64,000 bases of DNA, taken from JAZGGS01 sp963714405 (GTDB lineage Bacteria; Bacteroidota; Ignavibacteria; Ignavibacteriales; Ignavibacteriaceae). Both the position numbers and the translations under genes were made by a program. Below the pieces are notes generated by a model, which saw only the letters and a program-made list of their open reading frames with translations, was not told where the DNA came from and made no database searches. Below are positions 47,615-56,839 of the stretch, in pieces. The stretch spans positions 7,427-71,426 of the forward strand of contig CAVQOH010000005.1 in the NCBI GenBank assembly GCA_963714405.1, read 5' to 3'. The first letter of the stretch is position 1; each line of letters opens with the position of its first letter.

Positions 47615-47672
47615 GCCGAAGTGGCGAAATTGGCAGACGCGCTTGACTCAAAATCCAGTCTGGCTTAAACCA
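47615..47672 (+). repeat. Truncated tRNA-Leu copy, left attachment-site candidate
   Basis: Bases 47615-47672 repeat the first 58 nt of the intact tRNA-Leu at 57139 (acceptor 5' strand, D arm, anticodon arm, start of the variable arm), differing at two positions. One substitution (ctt for ctg) breaks a pair in the anticodon stem. After 47672 the similarity stops and the variable loop, T arm and acceptor 3' strand are missing, so no functional tRNA can form. Confidence 0.9.
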
Positions 47673-47749
47673 ATACAATGACCTACCTTATTCTGATTAA
47701 ATATTTGATTAGGGGTTGTTAATTTTCTGAGCTTGGAAAGGAGTTTTAT

Positions 47750-48256
47750 ATGTTTCTTTCTAAGCGGTCAAATGGTATATATTACGTCTTCTATAAAAAC
47801 GAATAAAACAAATATACCTGTAACTCTGCAAAGTGCCGGATTAATCACAAACCTTAAAATTCTTATCTGAATTTCAATATCAAATAAAACAGAGGGAGAA
47901 TGAGAAGACTATACCTATTCTGTCAGATAAATTTGTGTTTGAATTTTTAAAACATTCTGAATCAATACACTTGTCTAAACATACCAATTTATTAATAGCA
48001 ACTTTTTCGGTCTTTAAAAGATTTACCTCAAACATATACCTTAGGTAAAATTCAAAATGTTAATCAATTTAGCAGGATTGAATCCTAAACTAACTTTCCA
48101 CAATTTACGTGCAGGATACACGAGCTGATTAGTGCAAAGAGGTGTTTCTATTTATGAGGTTTCAAAACTATTAGATCATTCTGATGTATAGGTAACAGAA
48201 ATTTGCTCACATTTAAGATCTGAGGATTTAAGAAATTCAGTTAACTTACTAAATAA
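47750..48256 (+). pseudogene. Tyrosine recombinase (integrase) pseudogene
   Basis: Remains of a phage-type integrase. A good Shine-Dalgarno (ggaaaggag) precedes ATG 47750, which encodes MFLSKRSNGIYYVFYKNE, a typical arm/N-terminal opening, before a stop. Around 47930-48040 another frame gives FVFEFLKHSESIHLSKHTN, resembling the core-binding domain. Near 48090-48250 comes the catalytic end: LTFHNLRAGYTS, a stop, LVQRGVSIYEVSKLLDHSDV, a stop, VTEICSHLRSEDLRNSVNLL. The HxxR motif survives, the active tyrosine position is cysteine, and roughly 130-150 central residues are deleted. Clearly non-functional. Decay this deep cannot be blamed on sequencing indels alone. Confidence 0.85.
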
Positions 48257-48263
48257 AAAAATG

Positions 48264-48288
48264 AGCCCGGCTAATCGGAAACCGGGCT
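48264..48288. terminator. Bidirectional terminator hairpin
   Basis: The perfect inverted repeat agcccgg / ccgggct is flanked by A-rich sequence on the left and gttttt on the right. It therefore works on both strands, between the integrase remnant (plus) and the exported protein gene at 48336 (minus). Confidence 0.85.
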
Positions 48289-48335
48289 ATGTTTTTAGAG
48301 TAGAACTTCCCTACTCTGAGAGAAAAAGGTGATTA

Positions 48336-48773
48336 CTAATTTGAACCTACTTCCTGATAAATTTCATCTGAATGCTGTCCGGTAAAGTATTTGTTATAAG
48401 CATCATTATATTCTTTTCTGGCTTCTTTTGTTGTCCAAGTTTCCTGAAATAATTCAAAGTTGCGCTGGTTCGCTGCAGGAATATCTTCCCAGCTTTTTAC
48501 TTCATATATTGTAACAAAATCTCTGTTATTATTACCCCACCAATGACGCACAACTTTATAACTCAATATCAGTTCGTTTTTATCCAAGACATTTGTGTTA
48601 TACAACTGAGTTAGTGAATCAAACTCTGCAATTGAACCATCATTTGATAATGAAAGCTCAGCATTGTTGATTACAACAACATTTCCACCAGATGGCTGCG
48701 CAAACATTAGAGTGCTACAAACCAAAAGAAAAAAGAAAAAAAGTATTGACAGATTTTTGCCAATTCGATACAT
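48336..48773 (-). CDS. Exported protein of unknown function
   Basis: A 145-residue protein with an excellent Shine-Dalgarno (AAGGAGG four bases before ATG 48773) and a signal peptide (SILFFFFLLVCSTLMFAQ). The mature part has alternating polar segments (LILSYKVVRHWWGNNNRDFV, TIYEVKSWEDIPAANQRNFE) that loosely suggest an alpha/beta-barrel-like stress-responsive or dimeric ABM fold. I do not recognise a family with confidence. First cargo gene after the integrase remnant. Confidence 0.7.
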   Translation of the reverse strand: MYRIGKNLSILFFFFLLVCSTLMFAQPSGGNVVVINNAELSLSNDGSIAEFDSLTQLYNTNVLDKNELILSYKVVRHWWGNNNRDFVTIYEVKSWEDIPAANQRNFELFQETWTTKEARKEYNDAYNKYFTGQHSDEIYQEVGSN

Positions 48774-49051
48774 AATACCTCCTTTAATTGAATATATTAA
48801 TTAGGTTAGACTGGAATGTAAATTAAATTATCTAACGGAAGTGAATATTGTTATATTGTTGCTGATAAGCAAATTATGTTAATACACGCAATAATTTATT
48901 ACTAAACCTAATAACTGAGGATTGATTTTCCAAAATAATTCACACTTATAATTATTTAATACCTGGGATAAAATCAGTTTTGCATTTAATCAATAAATTC
49001 TGGTTCTTTAAATAAGAAATATTTTTGTCAATACTTGGCTAAGAGTCCATT

Positions 49052-50116
49052 ATGCGCAGACTCAATTATCCTATTTACTTTATATTATTAATTTTAATTC
49101 TTTCTTGTAAAGAAGTTGTCGTCACACCCGCATCTGATATAATTCAAGAAATTCAAATTGACAATACTAAACTTAATTCAGCTTTCACCTCCGCAAGTAA
49201 TTTGGGCAGAGTTAAGTGCCTGATAGTATCCTTCCAGGATACAATCTATAAAGCGGAATATTTCTTGCCGGGAGCTGAGACTCAGCATCACGACGTTATG
49301 TCAGTTACTAAGAGTGTTACTTCTCTTCTTATTGGAATTGCAATAGATAAAGGATTGATACCTTCTGTTGATGAACCGATTGATAGTTATATCCGTCCGC
49401 TAGTTAACGACCTAGACTCTGCTAAGGGTCAAATAACAATAAGACAGCTCATAACAATGTCTTGCGGTTTAGAATGGTCTGAGATTCCTGGTCCATCAGA
49501 ATTCGTACAATGGTACTACTCCCCTGACCAGTTGCTGTATATATTAAACAAACCTTTTATTTCAGCACCAGGTGAATCATTCAATTACAGTGATGGGGCA
49601 GCTCATCTTGCCTCGATTGTGTTAAGTCAAGCTACTAATATGACTGCAAATGAATTCGCCCAGCAGTATCTATTTACTCCATTAGGAATTGGTGAAAGAA
49701 ACTGGACTACGGATAATCGTGGATTCAATTACGGAGGAGTTCGATTATTTTTATCTCCTGACGATATGCTACGGATAGGTAAATTGGTTTTGAATAAGGG
49801 AAAATGGGAGAACGAACAAATAGTAACGAGCGGATGGATAAACGAATCTACTCATTTTCAAATAACTACAAATAATATTATACCATACGGTAGTAGCTAC
49901 GGCTACTATTGGTGGAGAGCAAATGCTAATAATTATGATTTCTTTTATGCAAATGGACACGGAGGTCAATTTATTTTCATCGTTCCAGAATTCAATCTAA
50001 TAATAGTAGCTACTACAAATTGGTCGGGATTGAATGACCAACAAGCTGGATTGCTGTGGTATAATCTTATAAACATTATTCTTAATGAAGTGCTACTTTC
50101 ATTTACAAAACTATAA
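49052..50116 (+). CDS. Serine hydrolase, beta-lactamase-related (class C/PBP-like)
   Basis: An exported lipoprotein-like enzyme of 354 residues; the signal ends in ILILSCKEV. The fold is the beta-lactamase/EstB type. The nucleophile motif SVTKS (SxxK) lies near residue 84, the second motif is YSD in GESFNYSDGAAH where YxN is usual, and HGGQF serves as the KTG-equivalent. Such enzymes act as esterases, D-amino-acid peptidases or peptidoglycan-related hydrolases; true beta-lactamase activity should not be assumed. It stands alone on the plus strand, followed 125 bases later by the DDAH-like gene. Confidence 0.88.
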   Translation: MRRLNYPIYFILLILILSCKEVVVTPASDIIQEIQIDNTKLNSAFTSASNLGRVKCLIVSFQDTIYKAEYFLPGAETQHHDVMSVTKSVTSLLIGIAIDKGLIPSVDEPIDSYIRPLVNDLDSAKGQITIRQLITMSCGLEWSEIPGPSEFVQWYYSPDQLLYILNKPFISAPGESFNYSDGAAHLASIVLSQATNMTANEFAQQYLFTPLGIGERNWTTDNRGFNYGGVRLFLSPDDMLRIGKLVLNKGKWENEQIVTSGWINESTHFQITTNNIIPYGSSYGYYWWRANANNYDFFYANGHGGQFIFIVPEFNLIIVATTNWSGLNDQQAGLLWYNLINIILNEVLLSFTKL

Positions 50117-50241
50117 TACCACAGATGTATTACGGAAAAATGATTTGAGTGTAGTATTTCTTAAAAGACTCGGGGTTTGGGTCTTTGATTTCTATTATTT
50201 TCTTAACTTTATGTCTAGTATCCATTAAAACTATAAATTGA

Positions 50242-51003
50242 ATGTTTAAGAAAGCTATAGTAAGAACGCCTTGCAAAAACCTGGTGAAAGGTTTAACTAG
50301 TGTCTCTCTTGGAAAACCAGACTATAAATTAGCGTTGAGACAACATCAGGAATATATTGATGCTCTTATAGAATGTGGACTTGAAGTTTCTGTGCTGGAG
50401 GCAGATGAGAATTATCCAGATTCGACATTTGTTGAAGACACCGCTCTGCTGATGTCTAATGTTGCAATAATCACCAATCCTGGAGCTCCATCCCGTAGTG
50501 GTGAGATAATAGATATGAGCCGTATAATCGAAAGTCTATATCGAAAAGTTGAGTTTATTAAAGCACCTGGAACTCTTGAAGCTGGTGATGTTATGATGGT
50601 GGGAAATCATTTTTACATTGGATTATCAGAAAGAACCAATCTGAATGGTGCCAATCAGTTAATAAATATTTTAGCGAAGTATGGTCTTACCGGGTTAACA
50701 GTAAAATTAGAAAACGTCCTGCATCTCAAATCGGGAGTATCATATCTTGAGAATAATATTTTACTCGTAACAAACAGTTTTTTTGACAAACCTGAATTTC
50801 AAAAATATAATTTGATTCTGGTAGATGAAGATGAAAGCTATGCAGCAAATAGTCTATGGGTAAACAATACTGTATTAGTCCCAAAAGGGTTTCCCAAGAC
50901 TAAAGATAAAATTGAAAAGTTAGGTTCTTCAACCATTGAAGTTGATGTTTCTGAATTCAGGAAACTGGATGGAGGGCTTAGCTGCCTTTCCTTAAGATTC
51001 TAA
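50242..51003 (+). CDS. DDAH / arginine deiminase superfamily hydrolase
   Basis: A cytoplasmic amidinotransferase-fold enzyme of 253 residues. VRTPCKNLVKGLTS at the start, DSTFVEDTALL (acidic catalytic site), APGTLEAGDVMMVG, the histidine in LHLKSGVSYL (about residue 161) and the nucleophilic cysteine in GGLSCLSLRF (residue 248) match N-dimethylarginine dimethylaminohydrolases. Likely reaction: hydrolysis of methylarginine to citrulline plus an amine. Arginine or another guanidine substrate is possible. No arginine-catabolism gene is adjacent, so its purpose in the island is open. Confidence 0.9.
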   Translation: MFKKAIVRTPCKNLVKGLTSVSLGKPDYKLALRQHQEYIDALIECGLEVSVLEADENYPDSTFVEDTALLMSNVAIITNPGAPSRSGEIIDMSRIIESLYRKVEFIKAPGTLEAGDVMMVGNHFYIGLSERTNLNGANQLINILAKYGLTGLTVKLENVLHLKSGVSYLENNILLVTNSFFDKPEFQKYNLILVDEDESYAANSLWVNNTVLVPKGFPKTKDKIEKLGSSTIEVDVSEFRKLDGGLSCLSLRF

Positions 51004-51181
51004 GAAATTTTATCATCATATATCAATCCGTCAAATTGTTGCATCTTATTTCTGAGCACTGTCTTAAACAGAAAATTAGTTTTGGTATCAATGAATTTTC
51101 CCATACTGATTTTACTTGTATTTATTAATCGTCATTTGGCGCACAACTATTAAATAAATGTTTATATGTTACTGGTTTAAT

Positions 51182-52060
51182 TTACTTCATCAACACCATC
51201 TTCTTAGTCTCAGTAAACCCACCTGCCTGAAGTCTGTAGAAATATATTCCGCTTGATAAGTTTGTTCCATCAAACTCAACCTCATAACTGCCCTTAGATT
51301 TCTCTCCGTTAACAAGCACTATTATTTCACTTCCCAAAACATCATATACTTTAAGTGTAACAAAACTTAATTCTGGCAGTTCATACTTGATGGTTGTTGA
51401 TGGGTTAAAGGGATTAGGAAAATTCTGTTCTATATTAAAGAAATTTGGTTGTTTATGAATATCAAATTGTACAGCTGAAATAGGACCAAAAAAAAGTTCG
51501 TCAATAAACCACTTAGAGCCAATGTGTAAGTAATTACTTACATCGGAACTATCAATCGTAAAACTTATTACAGCAGTATTTGGAGTATCACTAACAGTAT
51601 ATTCAATATTCACCACAAACTCAGTGAAGTTGGGAACATATACAGTGGATTCTAATTCTCCTGATCCAATAATTACACTGTCTTGAAACACTTTAATCTC
51701 CGCAACGAATTTGTCTCCGCCTGCAGGGAAATATTTATAAAAACCGTGAAGTGCCTCAGGTTTTACAGCAATCGGGAAAATAATTGAAGTTAGTTCGGGT
51801 GGATAAGTAATTCCAAATTCCTCACAACTATCAACAATACCCAAGACACATAAAGCACCAGTATATGGTAGTAAATCAGCAAAAACTTGTCTGCAATCCA
51901 GCGGTGGCGGGTAAATGTTATTTGTGGTCCAATCGACAGGATCGCATAAACAAGTTGGCCAAATCTCAAAACCTGCATTGGGTATTTGTGCTAATGTTGA
52001 ATCTGGTAAATAATAAAAAATTAGGATTGCAATAAGAATAACTTTGGTCAAGGCGCGCAT
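51182..52060 (-). CDS. Secreted protein with type IX sorting domain
   Basis: A 292-residue exported protein. ATG 52060 is preferred, with an AAAGAG-like Shine-Dalgarno, over an in-frame TTG upstream. A signal peptide (KVILIAILIFYYLPDSTLAQ) and a mature region of about 180 residues starting IPNAGFEIWPTCLCDPVDW resemble the PCMD/carbohydrate-binding-like modules common in Ignavibacteria. The C-terminal 85 residues are the type A sorting domain (IEQNFPNPFNPSTTIKYELP, ending SGIYFYRLQAGGFTETKKMV). Expected at the cell surface or released. Shares its last eight residues with the neighbouring beta-helix protein. Confidence 0.85.
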   Translation of the reverse strand: MRALTKVILIAILIFYYLPDSTLAQIPNAGFEIWPTCLCDPVDWTTNNIYPPPLDCRQVFADLLPYTGALCVLGIVDSCEEFGITYPPELTSIIFPIAVKPEALHGFYKYFPAGGDKFVAEIKVFQDSVIIGSGELESTVYVPNFTEFVVNIEYTVSDTPNTAVISFTIDSSDVSNYLHIGSKWFIDELFFGPISAVQFDIHKQPNFFNIEQNFPNPFNPSTTIKYELPELSFVTLKVYDVLGSEIIVLVNGEKSKGSYEVEFDGTNLSSGIYFYRLQAGGFTETKKMVLMK

Positions 52061-52207
52061 AACTCTTTCCAATCGTTATTTGTTATTATTAAACTAGTGC
52101 ATTACAGTTGTATTATCAAGAAAAATAAATTTAAGGATTGCCAAATAATAATAAACCCCCAACAACTTTAATTGATAGGGATTTAAGTAAAATATTACTA
52201 TTACTGT

Positions 52208-54559
52208 TTACTTCATCAACACCATCTTCTTAGTTTCAATAAAAGAACCTGCTTGTAATCTGTAAAAGTATATTCCACTTGATAGTTTTGATCCATTAAA
52301 ATCAATATTATAAAATCCAATATCCTGCTCTTCATCTACCAACAGATAGATTTCATTTCCCAGAATATCATAAACCTTAAGCTCAACAAAAGTCATTTCG
52401 TTGATTGCATACTTTATTGTGGTAGTTGGATTAAAAGGATTTGGATAATTTTGATGCAAGACATACTCAGTTGGCAGAGTTGAATTACGATCAATAACTC
52501 CCGAGGGAAAATGCGATTCATAGGCTCCCATATCAGGCATCGTACCAGGAGGATTTGGTCTTGGATTTCCTTCAATATCTGTCAATGGTGCATAATACCA
52601 GCGCCCAGCAATCTCAATTGAATCAATCCCAGCACCGATACAAGAACTACTATCCTGAAGATAAAAATTATTATTAACTGTATCTACGAAAAGTGGATCG
52701 GAATTAATATTCTCAAGACCCCAATTAACTACAGAAACAGAATCATTTACAATAATAGAATCAAGTCCATATTGTATGTCACAATAATTAATACTTAATG
52801 TACAAGGAGTACTATCAGTAACTGCTGTAACAGTTATATTATAATTTTCATTCCCCCAAAAAATATTATTTATAAGGGTAGAATGTGAATCATTTCTAAG
52901 TGTTAATGCTCCAGCGCCCAAATTATTAGAAAAGGTATTATTTATAAAACTTACATTGGATCCTGTTCCTATGGAAGAAGCAGAACCACCTCCTTGTGTT
53001 TGGTTAGAGTTAAATAAGCAATTGTTAACTTCTCCATTTGCACTGCTATTGAACAGGCAACCGGCAGTACGTAGTGCAGCAGTATTGCTTCTAAAGATAG
53101 AATTTGAAATAATAAAATTATCAATAAATCCGCCAATAAGTAAATTACCTCCCCTATCAGTTACGTTCTCGGTAAATTCACAATTATCTATATTAATATC
53201 AACAAGGGATGTTTCGGAATATAATTGCTGTATTTCAACTGCTCCTCTGTAAAAGGCTGAATTTTGTGTAAAGCCGGAATTTAATATTTTAACCTGATAC
53301 AGATTAATAAATTCTGTAGTATCTATATGATACTTAATTCCCCCTCCGATGTTTTCAGCTTCATTTTGGAAAAACCTGCAACTATCGACAAACAGATTTG
53401 TATTAAACGTATGAATAGCTCCGCCATCAATAGACCTATTTCCAATGAAATCAGAGCTATCAATATGCAACTCACTAAAATCTGAATATATCGCCCCACC
53501 AAAATCAGATTCATTATCTTCGAACACACAATGTTTGATTTGTAAATCACTTTGCCAACTGTGTATTGCACCGCTTAAAAATCCAGATGTATCGCTTGTG
53601 AAAGCAGTGTTGCTTATATAAACGTCACTAAAATCTGAACCAAGACCACCGCCCAGACTAATTGCTGCATTATTAATTATGTTGCAATTATTTATTTGTA
53701 TCTCACAATCTATAACTCCAAGACCACCTCCCCAGTTTGCAGTGTTATCAAAAACATTTACCGAATTAAGCGTTGTATTTGTAGTTTGCCAGCAGATAAT
53801 TCCTCCACCGTTGCCACCAGCAATATTGTTGGTAATAATATCATAATTAAAATTGGTATTGGATAAGCCACCAATCCAGACTCCTCCTCCTCCTTCATCA
53901 GCATAATTAAAGACAATACTGTTATTCATAAAGACAGGATCAGATTCCCAAATTTTTACTCCACCTCCGTCCCACGCACGATTTCGACTAATTACATTTT
54001 CCATTAAAGTTATACTTGCAAAGTGCAGACTTATACCTCCTCCTGATGGAGAATCAGAACCTCCTGTACTGTTATGAGTAATTAGACTATTAGAGATTAC
54101 TACTTTGTTAAAATTAGAGATGAAAATCGCACCACCTGAATTATCTGGTGGACTGGAGCCAACAGCTTTTCCATATTGCAGCTTGCAATAAATGATTTTC
54201 GAAGTGTCATTTTCTAAGGGTGTATCAATAAATTCAATTCCATTCCAACCTCCCAGTATAGTATTGGGATTATAAAAACCGGTAGTATCATTAATAGTAA
54301 AAGTAATTGTGTCTGTCTCAGTACCAACAGCTAATAGTCTTCCCTGAACATTAAATTTGTAAAACCCCTGAAATTCTACTAAAACACCAGGTTCAATTAT
54401 TAGTGTTGAATCATTAGGTATTATAATTTCTCCTTGTATTTCATATGGAGAGCCACTTAAAGTCCAATTACCACTAACGTCACCCGGTAGTATAATGGTT
54501 TGAGCATTAGAGATTACGGTAAATGCAATAAAACTGAAAAGCATAAATTGGATTTTCAT
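52208..54559 (-). CDS. Secreted right-handed beta-helix protein with type IX sorting domain
   Basis: A 783-residue exported protein. AAGGAGG precedes ATG 54559, then a signal peptide (MKIQFMLFSFIAFTVISNAQ). After a short entry domain (LPGDVSGNWTLSGSPYEIQG) the middle about 550 residues are parallel beta-helix repeats of 20-25 residues with G-G-(A/G)-I turns (NNSGGAIFISN-type; GGAIYSDFSELHIDSSDFIG; GGGIICWQTTNTTLNSVNVF). The C-terminus is the type A sorting domain (LHQNYPNPFNPTTTIKYAIN, ending IETKKMVLMK). No pectate-lyase catalytic residues are obvious, so adhesion or glycan binding is as likely as enzymatic action. Confidence 0.88.
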   Translation of the reverse strand: MKIQFMLFSFIAFTVISNAQTIILPGDVSGNWTLSGSPYEIQGEIIIPNDSTLIIEPGVLVEFQGFYKFNVQGRLLAVGTETDTITFTINDTTGFYNPNTILGGWNGIEFIDTPLENDTSKIIYCKLQYGKAVGSSPPDNSGGAIFISNFNKVVISNSLITHNSTGGSDSPSGGGISLHFASITLMENVISRNRAWDGGGVKIWESDPVFMNNSIVFNYADEGGGGVWIGGLSNTNFNYDIITNNIAGGNGGGIICWQTTNTTLNSVNVFDNTANWGGGLGVIDCEIQINNCNIINNAAISLGGGLGSDFSDVYISNTAFTSDTSGFLSGAIHSWQSDLQIKHCVFEDNESDFGGAIYSDFSELHIDSSDFIGNRSIDGGAIHTFNTNLFVDSCRFFQNEAENIGGGIKYHIDTTEFINLYQVKILNSGFTQNSAFYRGAVEIQQLYSETSLVDINIDNCEFTENVTDRGGNLLIGGFIDNFIISNSIFRSNTAALRTAGCLFNSSANGEVNNCLFNSNQTQGGGSASSIGTGSNVSFINNTFSNNLGAGALTLRNDSHSTLINNIFWGNENYNITVTAVTDSTPCTLSINYCDIQYGLDSIIVNDSVSVVNWGLENINSDPLFVDTVNNNFYLQDSSSCIGAGIDSIEIAGRWYYAPLTDIEGNPRPNPPGTMPDMGAYESHFPSGVIDRNSTLPTEYVLHQNYPNPFNPTTTIKYAINEMTFVELKVYDILGNEIYLLVDEEQDIGFYNIDFNGSKLSSGIYFYRLQAGSFIETKKMVLMK

Positions 54560-54968
54560 AGCGGCCTCCTTGAAGTTTTCAACATTTTACATTACACTAA
54601 ACCTTTGGGGAAATGATTATGGTAAGAATATTCTGGAAAGTGCTATAATCAGTTCCAAGACCTCCCCTGAAGGAGTAGAGAATATTTACTATTCTAAATT
54701 TCTAATCCTAAATGATAGAAACAAGAAAAATAAACTTAACGATTGGCAAGTAATGATATTTATCTCTACAAATGAATTTGTTCATTTAAGATTGACTTAT
54801 AGCAACTGAAATAATTCAGAGTCATAATTTCAATTTCTTTTAAGCCTAAGTCCTAATTCGATCTTTTATAAGTTCTTGATTTTCTTTCTTTCTGATATCC
54901 ATTATTATTATTTTATCAAAGCTAAGTTCAAGCATTATTTATATTTTTGTATTTGTAAGGAATATTCT
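54560..54968. other. Divergent intergenic region, no convincing gene
   Basis: About 400 bases between the minus-strand beta-helix gene and the plus-strand SPOR gene. One open frame (54570-54809, TTG start) lacks a ribosome binding site and any recognisable sequence. Promoters for both flanking genes must lie here. AAGGAA near 54959 is the Shine-Dalgarno for ATG 54969. Confidence 0.5.
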
Positions 54969-55673
54969 ATGCTTAAGTTATTATTAGCTCTTCTCCTTTC
55001 TTCATTATTTTCTTTACACAATTTTTCTCAAGTTCAATCTTTTATCGAAGCATCCAAATTTTCTTCATCCTATTTTTCTTCTCCTGATAAGTATAAAGGG
55101 AGAACAGTAAATGTGAAAGGAATTGTCCATACAATAACAAATGATATTTACGGCGATTTTGTGTTGTCACTCAGTTGCGGTTCTAATAACTACATAAAAT
55201 GCTTTTTGGGCTCAGCATTTTCAAATGAAGTTAAAAAAATTAATAAATCTGATTATGTGGAAATAACTGGTACACTGAAACGCCACAAAGTTATTAATGA
55301 TGTCAACTATATAATTGAAATTAAATCCTGTTCTTTAGTTAGATATAAGCTTAATGAAAGTAACTCATATAAGAATCAAAACACTCGTGAAATAAAAAAA
55401 CCACAAAAAGAAGAGCATCCAAGAACAAATCAAAAATGGTTTGTGATTCTGGGGTCCTTCAAGGATACCACACTAGTCAATGTTCAGAAACGAGCAAAAT
55501 ATGTAAAGGATTTAGGTTATAATCCGCTAATATTGGATACAGATGATTACCCAAATTTTACAAGTGGATTATTAATTGTAGCCTTAGGACCATATAGTAA
55601 GGATACTGCAAAAGAATTAAAAAATGAACTTAGGGAACATATCTCCGACGCTTTTATAAAATCAGGATGGTAG
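54969..55673 (+). CDS. Exported OB-fold plus SPOR domain protein
   Basis: A 234-residue protein. ATG 54969 is chosen because it has a Shine-Dalgarno and opens the signal peptide MLKLLLALLLSSLFSLHNFS; the frame extends upstream without support. Residues of about 35-125 form a tRNA_anti-like OB-fold (YKGRTVNVKGIVHTI, DYVEITGTLKRHKVINDVNY). After a lysine-rich linker, the last 75 residues are a SPOR domain (KWFVILGSFKDTT, FTSGLLIVALGPYSKDTAKE) expected to bind denuded peptidoglycan at division sites. The combination suggests a periplasmic cell-wall-linked role. Confidence 0.78.
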   Translation: MLKLLLALLLSSLFSLHNFSQVQSFIEASKFSSSYFSSPDKYKGRTVNVKGIVHTITNDIYGDFVLSLSCGSNNYIKCFLGSAFSNEVKKINKSDYVEITGTLKRHKVINDVNYIIEIKSCSLVRYKLNESNSYKNQNTREIKKPQKEEHPRTNQKWFVILGSFKDTTLVNVQKRAKYVKDLGYNPLILDTDDYPNFTSGLLIVALGPYSKDTAKELKNELREHISDAFIKSGW

Positions 55674-55777
55674 GAAGCTTTTGATTGAGAAAAATGTTTA
55701 TTAAATAAGATCGAATAAACTAATAAGCCATATAAATAATTAAAACTATTATTTAATATCATTTAATAGGCACTATT

Positions 55778-56839
55778 ATGGAAACTATAATTCAATCAGT
55801 CTTGTCAAATATTGCTGCTACTCTCATCTTGTCTCTGATTCTTTTGTTACTTGTTGCTTTTCTGTTCGCACGCGATAAATTAGGTGAATTTGTAATAGGA
55901 GTTATCAGAATTTTTGCTTCCATTTTCTACAGCCCATTTATATACTTAAAAAATTCAATCCTTAATCTTGCTGAATATGCAACTAAAGGTGATACTGAAT
56001 TTTCCAAAACAAGGCAGTATTTGCTTGGTAAAATAATGCTCCTCCTCGAAGCAGTTTTAGTTATTATAACTCTGGTAATTTTTAGTGCAAGTCTTGTGGT
56101 TGGATGGAAAACTATGTTGCCTGCTGAACATATTACTAGTGCAATAGATAATCTTGAAGAGAGTATAGACAGGAACTCAACAAAATTAGATGAAGTTACA
56201 TCAAAAATTGAAGATATGGACAAGGCTTGGTTATCAACAGGTGAAAATGCTTATAAAAATTACATTGACTCACTTAATAATGCTAAGTCTACATATATGG
56301 ATAAGAATGAAAAACTTGAATCTCAATTATCCTCACCTGAAGCTTTAGCTTATGCATTAGAGAGAATTAAAGATGGTCTTAGTGATTATAGTAGATATGG
56401 GACACTGCAACGATATACCCAAGGTCGTAACAATATAAAATCATATTCTCATTATTATCACGATGTAAATGACCAGCAGAAAAGAAAACTGTATTCGTTC
56501 ATTGACAACTGGTATAATGTAATTACTGCAAAATTTTATATCGATAACACAACTGAAGCATCTTATCGTGCTACACTTCAACCAAATTATTCTAGTTTTG
56601 TTTATGAAGAAGACGCATTAAAAAATTCTATAAATTCAAGTCGTTCCCAATTGGAGAGATTATACCCAGATTCTAGGTGGAGAATTGAAGCAATGTTGCT
56701 TGGGATACTCTTTGGTTTATTATATGTTATCGTCTCAGTTTGGTTATTTGGAGTATTAATAGAATCTATGCAATTGGGAATTAATGCAGCAATGAATATT
56801 CAGTTAATAAAACATCATCTTGACAATAAAAAAGAATAG
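55778..56839 (+). CDS. Membrane protein with central coiled coil, unknown function
   Basis: A 353-residue protein with hydrophobic segments near residues 12-32, 45-58, 88-112 and 308-332. Between the last two lies a long extracytoplasmic helical stretch (ITSAIDNLEESIDRNSTKLD, KNEKLESQLSSPEALAYAL). No named domain recognised. Last cargo gene before the right attachment site, about 105 bases after the SPOR gene and on the same strand. Confidence 0.7.
   Translation: METIIQSVLSNIAATLILSLILLLLVAFLFARDKLGEFVIGVIRIFASIFYSPFIYLKNSILNLAEYATKGDTEFSKTRQYLLGKIMLLLEAVLVIITLVIFSASLVVGWKTMLPAEHITSAIDNLEESIDRNSTKLDEVTSKIEDMDKAWLSTGENAYKNYIDSLNNAKSTYMDKNEKLESQLSSPEALAYALERIKDGLSDYSRYGTLQRYTQGRNNIKSYSHYYHDVNDQQKRKLYSFIDNWYNVITAKFYIDNTTEASYRATLQPNYSSFVYEEDALKNSINSSRSQLERLYPDSRWRIEAMLLGILFGLLYVIVSVWLFGVLIESMQLGINAAMNIQLIKHHLDNKKE

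Noticed and set aside
49052..50116. Beta-lactamase resistance gene
   Set aside because: The second motif is YSD rather than YxN, and the wider esterase/peptidase family fits better.
54570..54809. Plus-strand 79-codon ORF
   Set aside because: TTG start, no ribosome binding site, no recognisable sequence, and it lies in a divergent promoter region.
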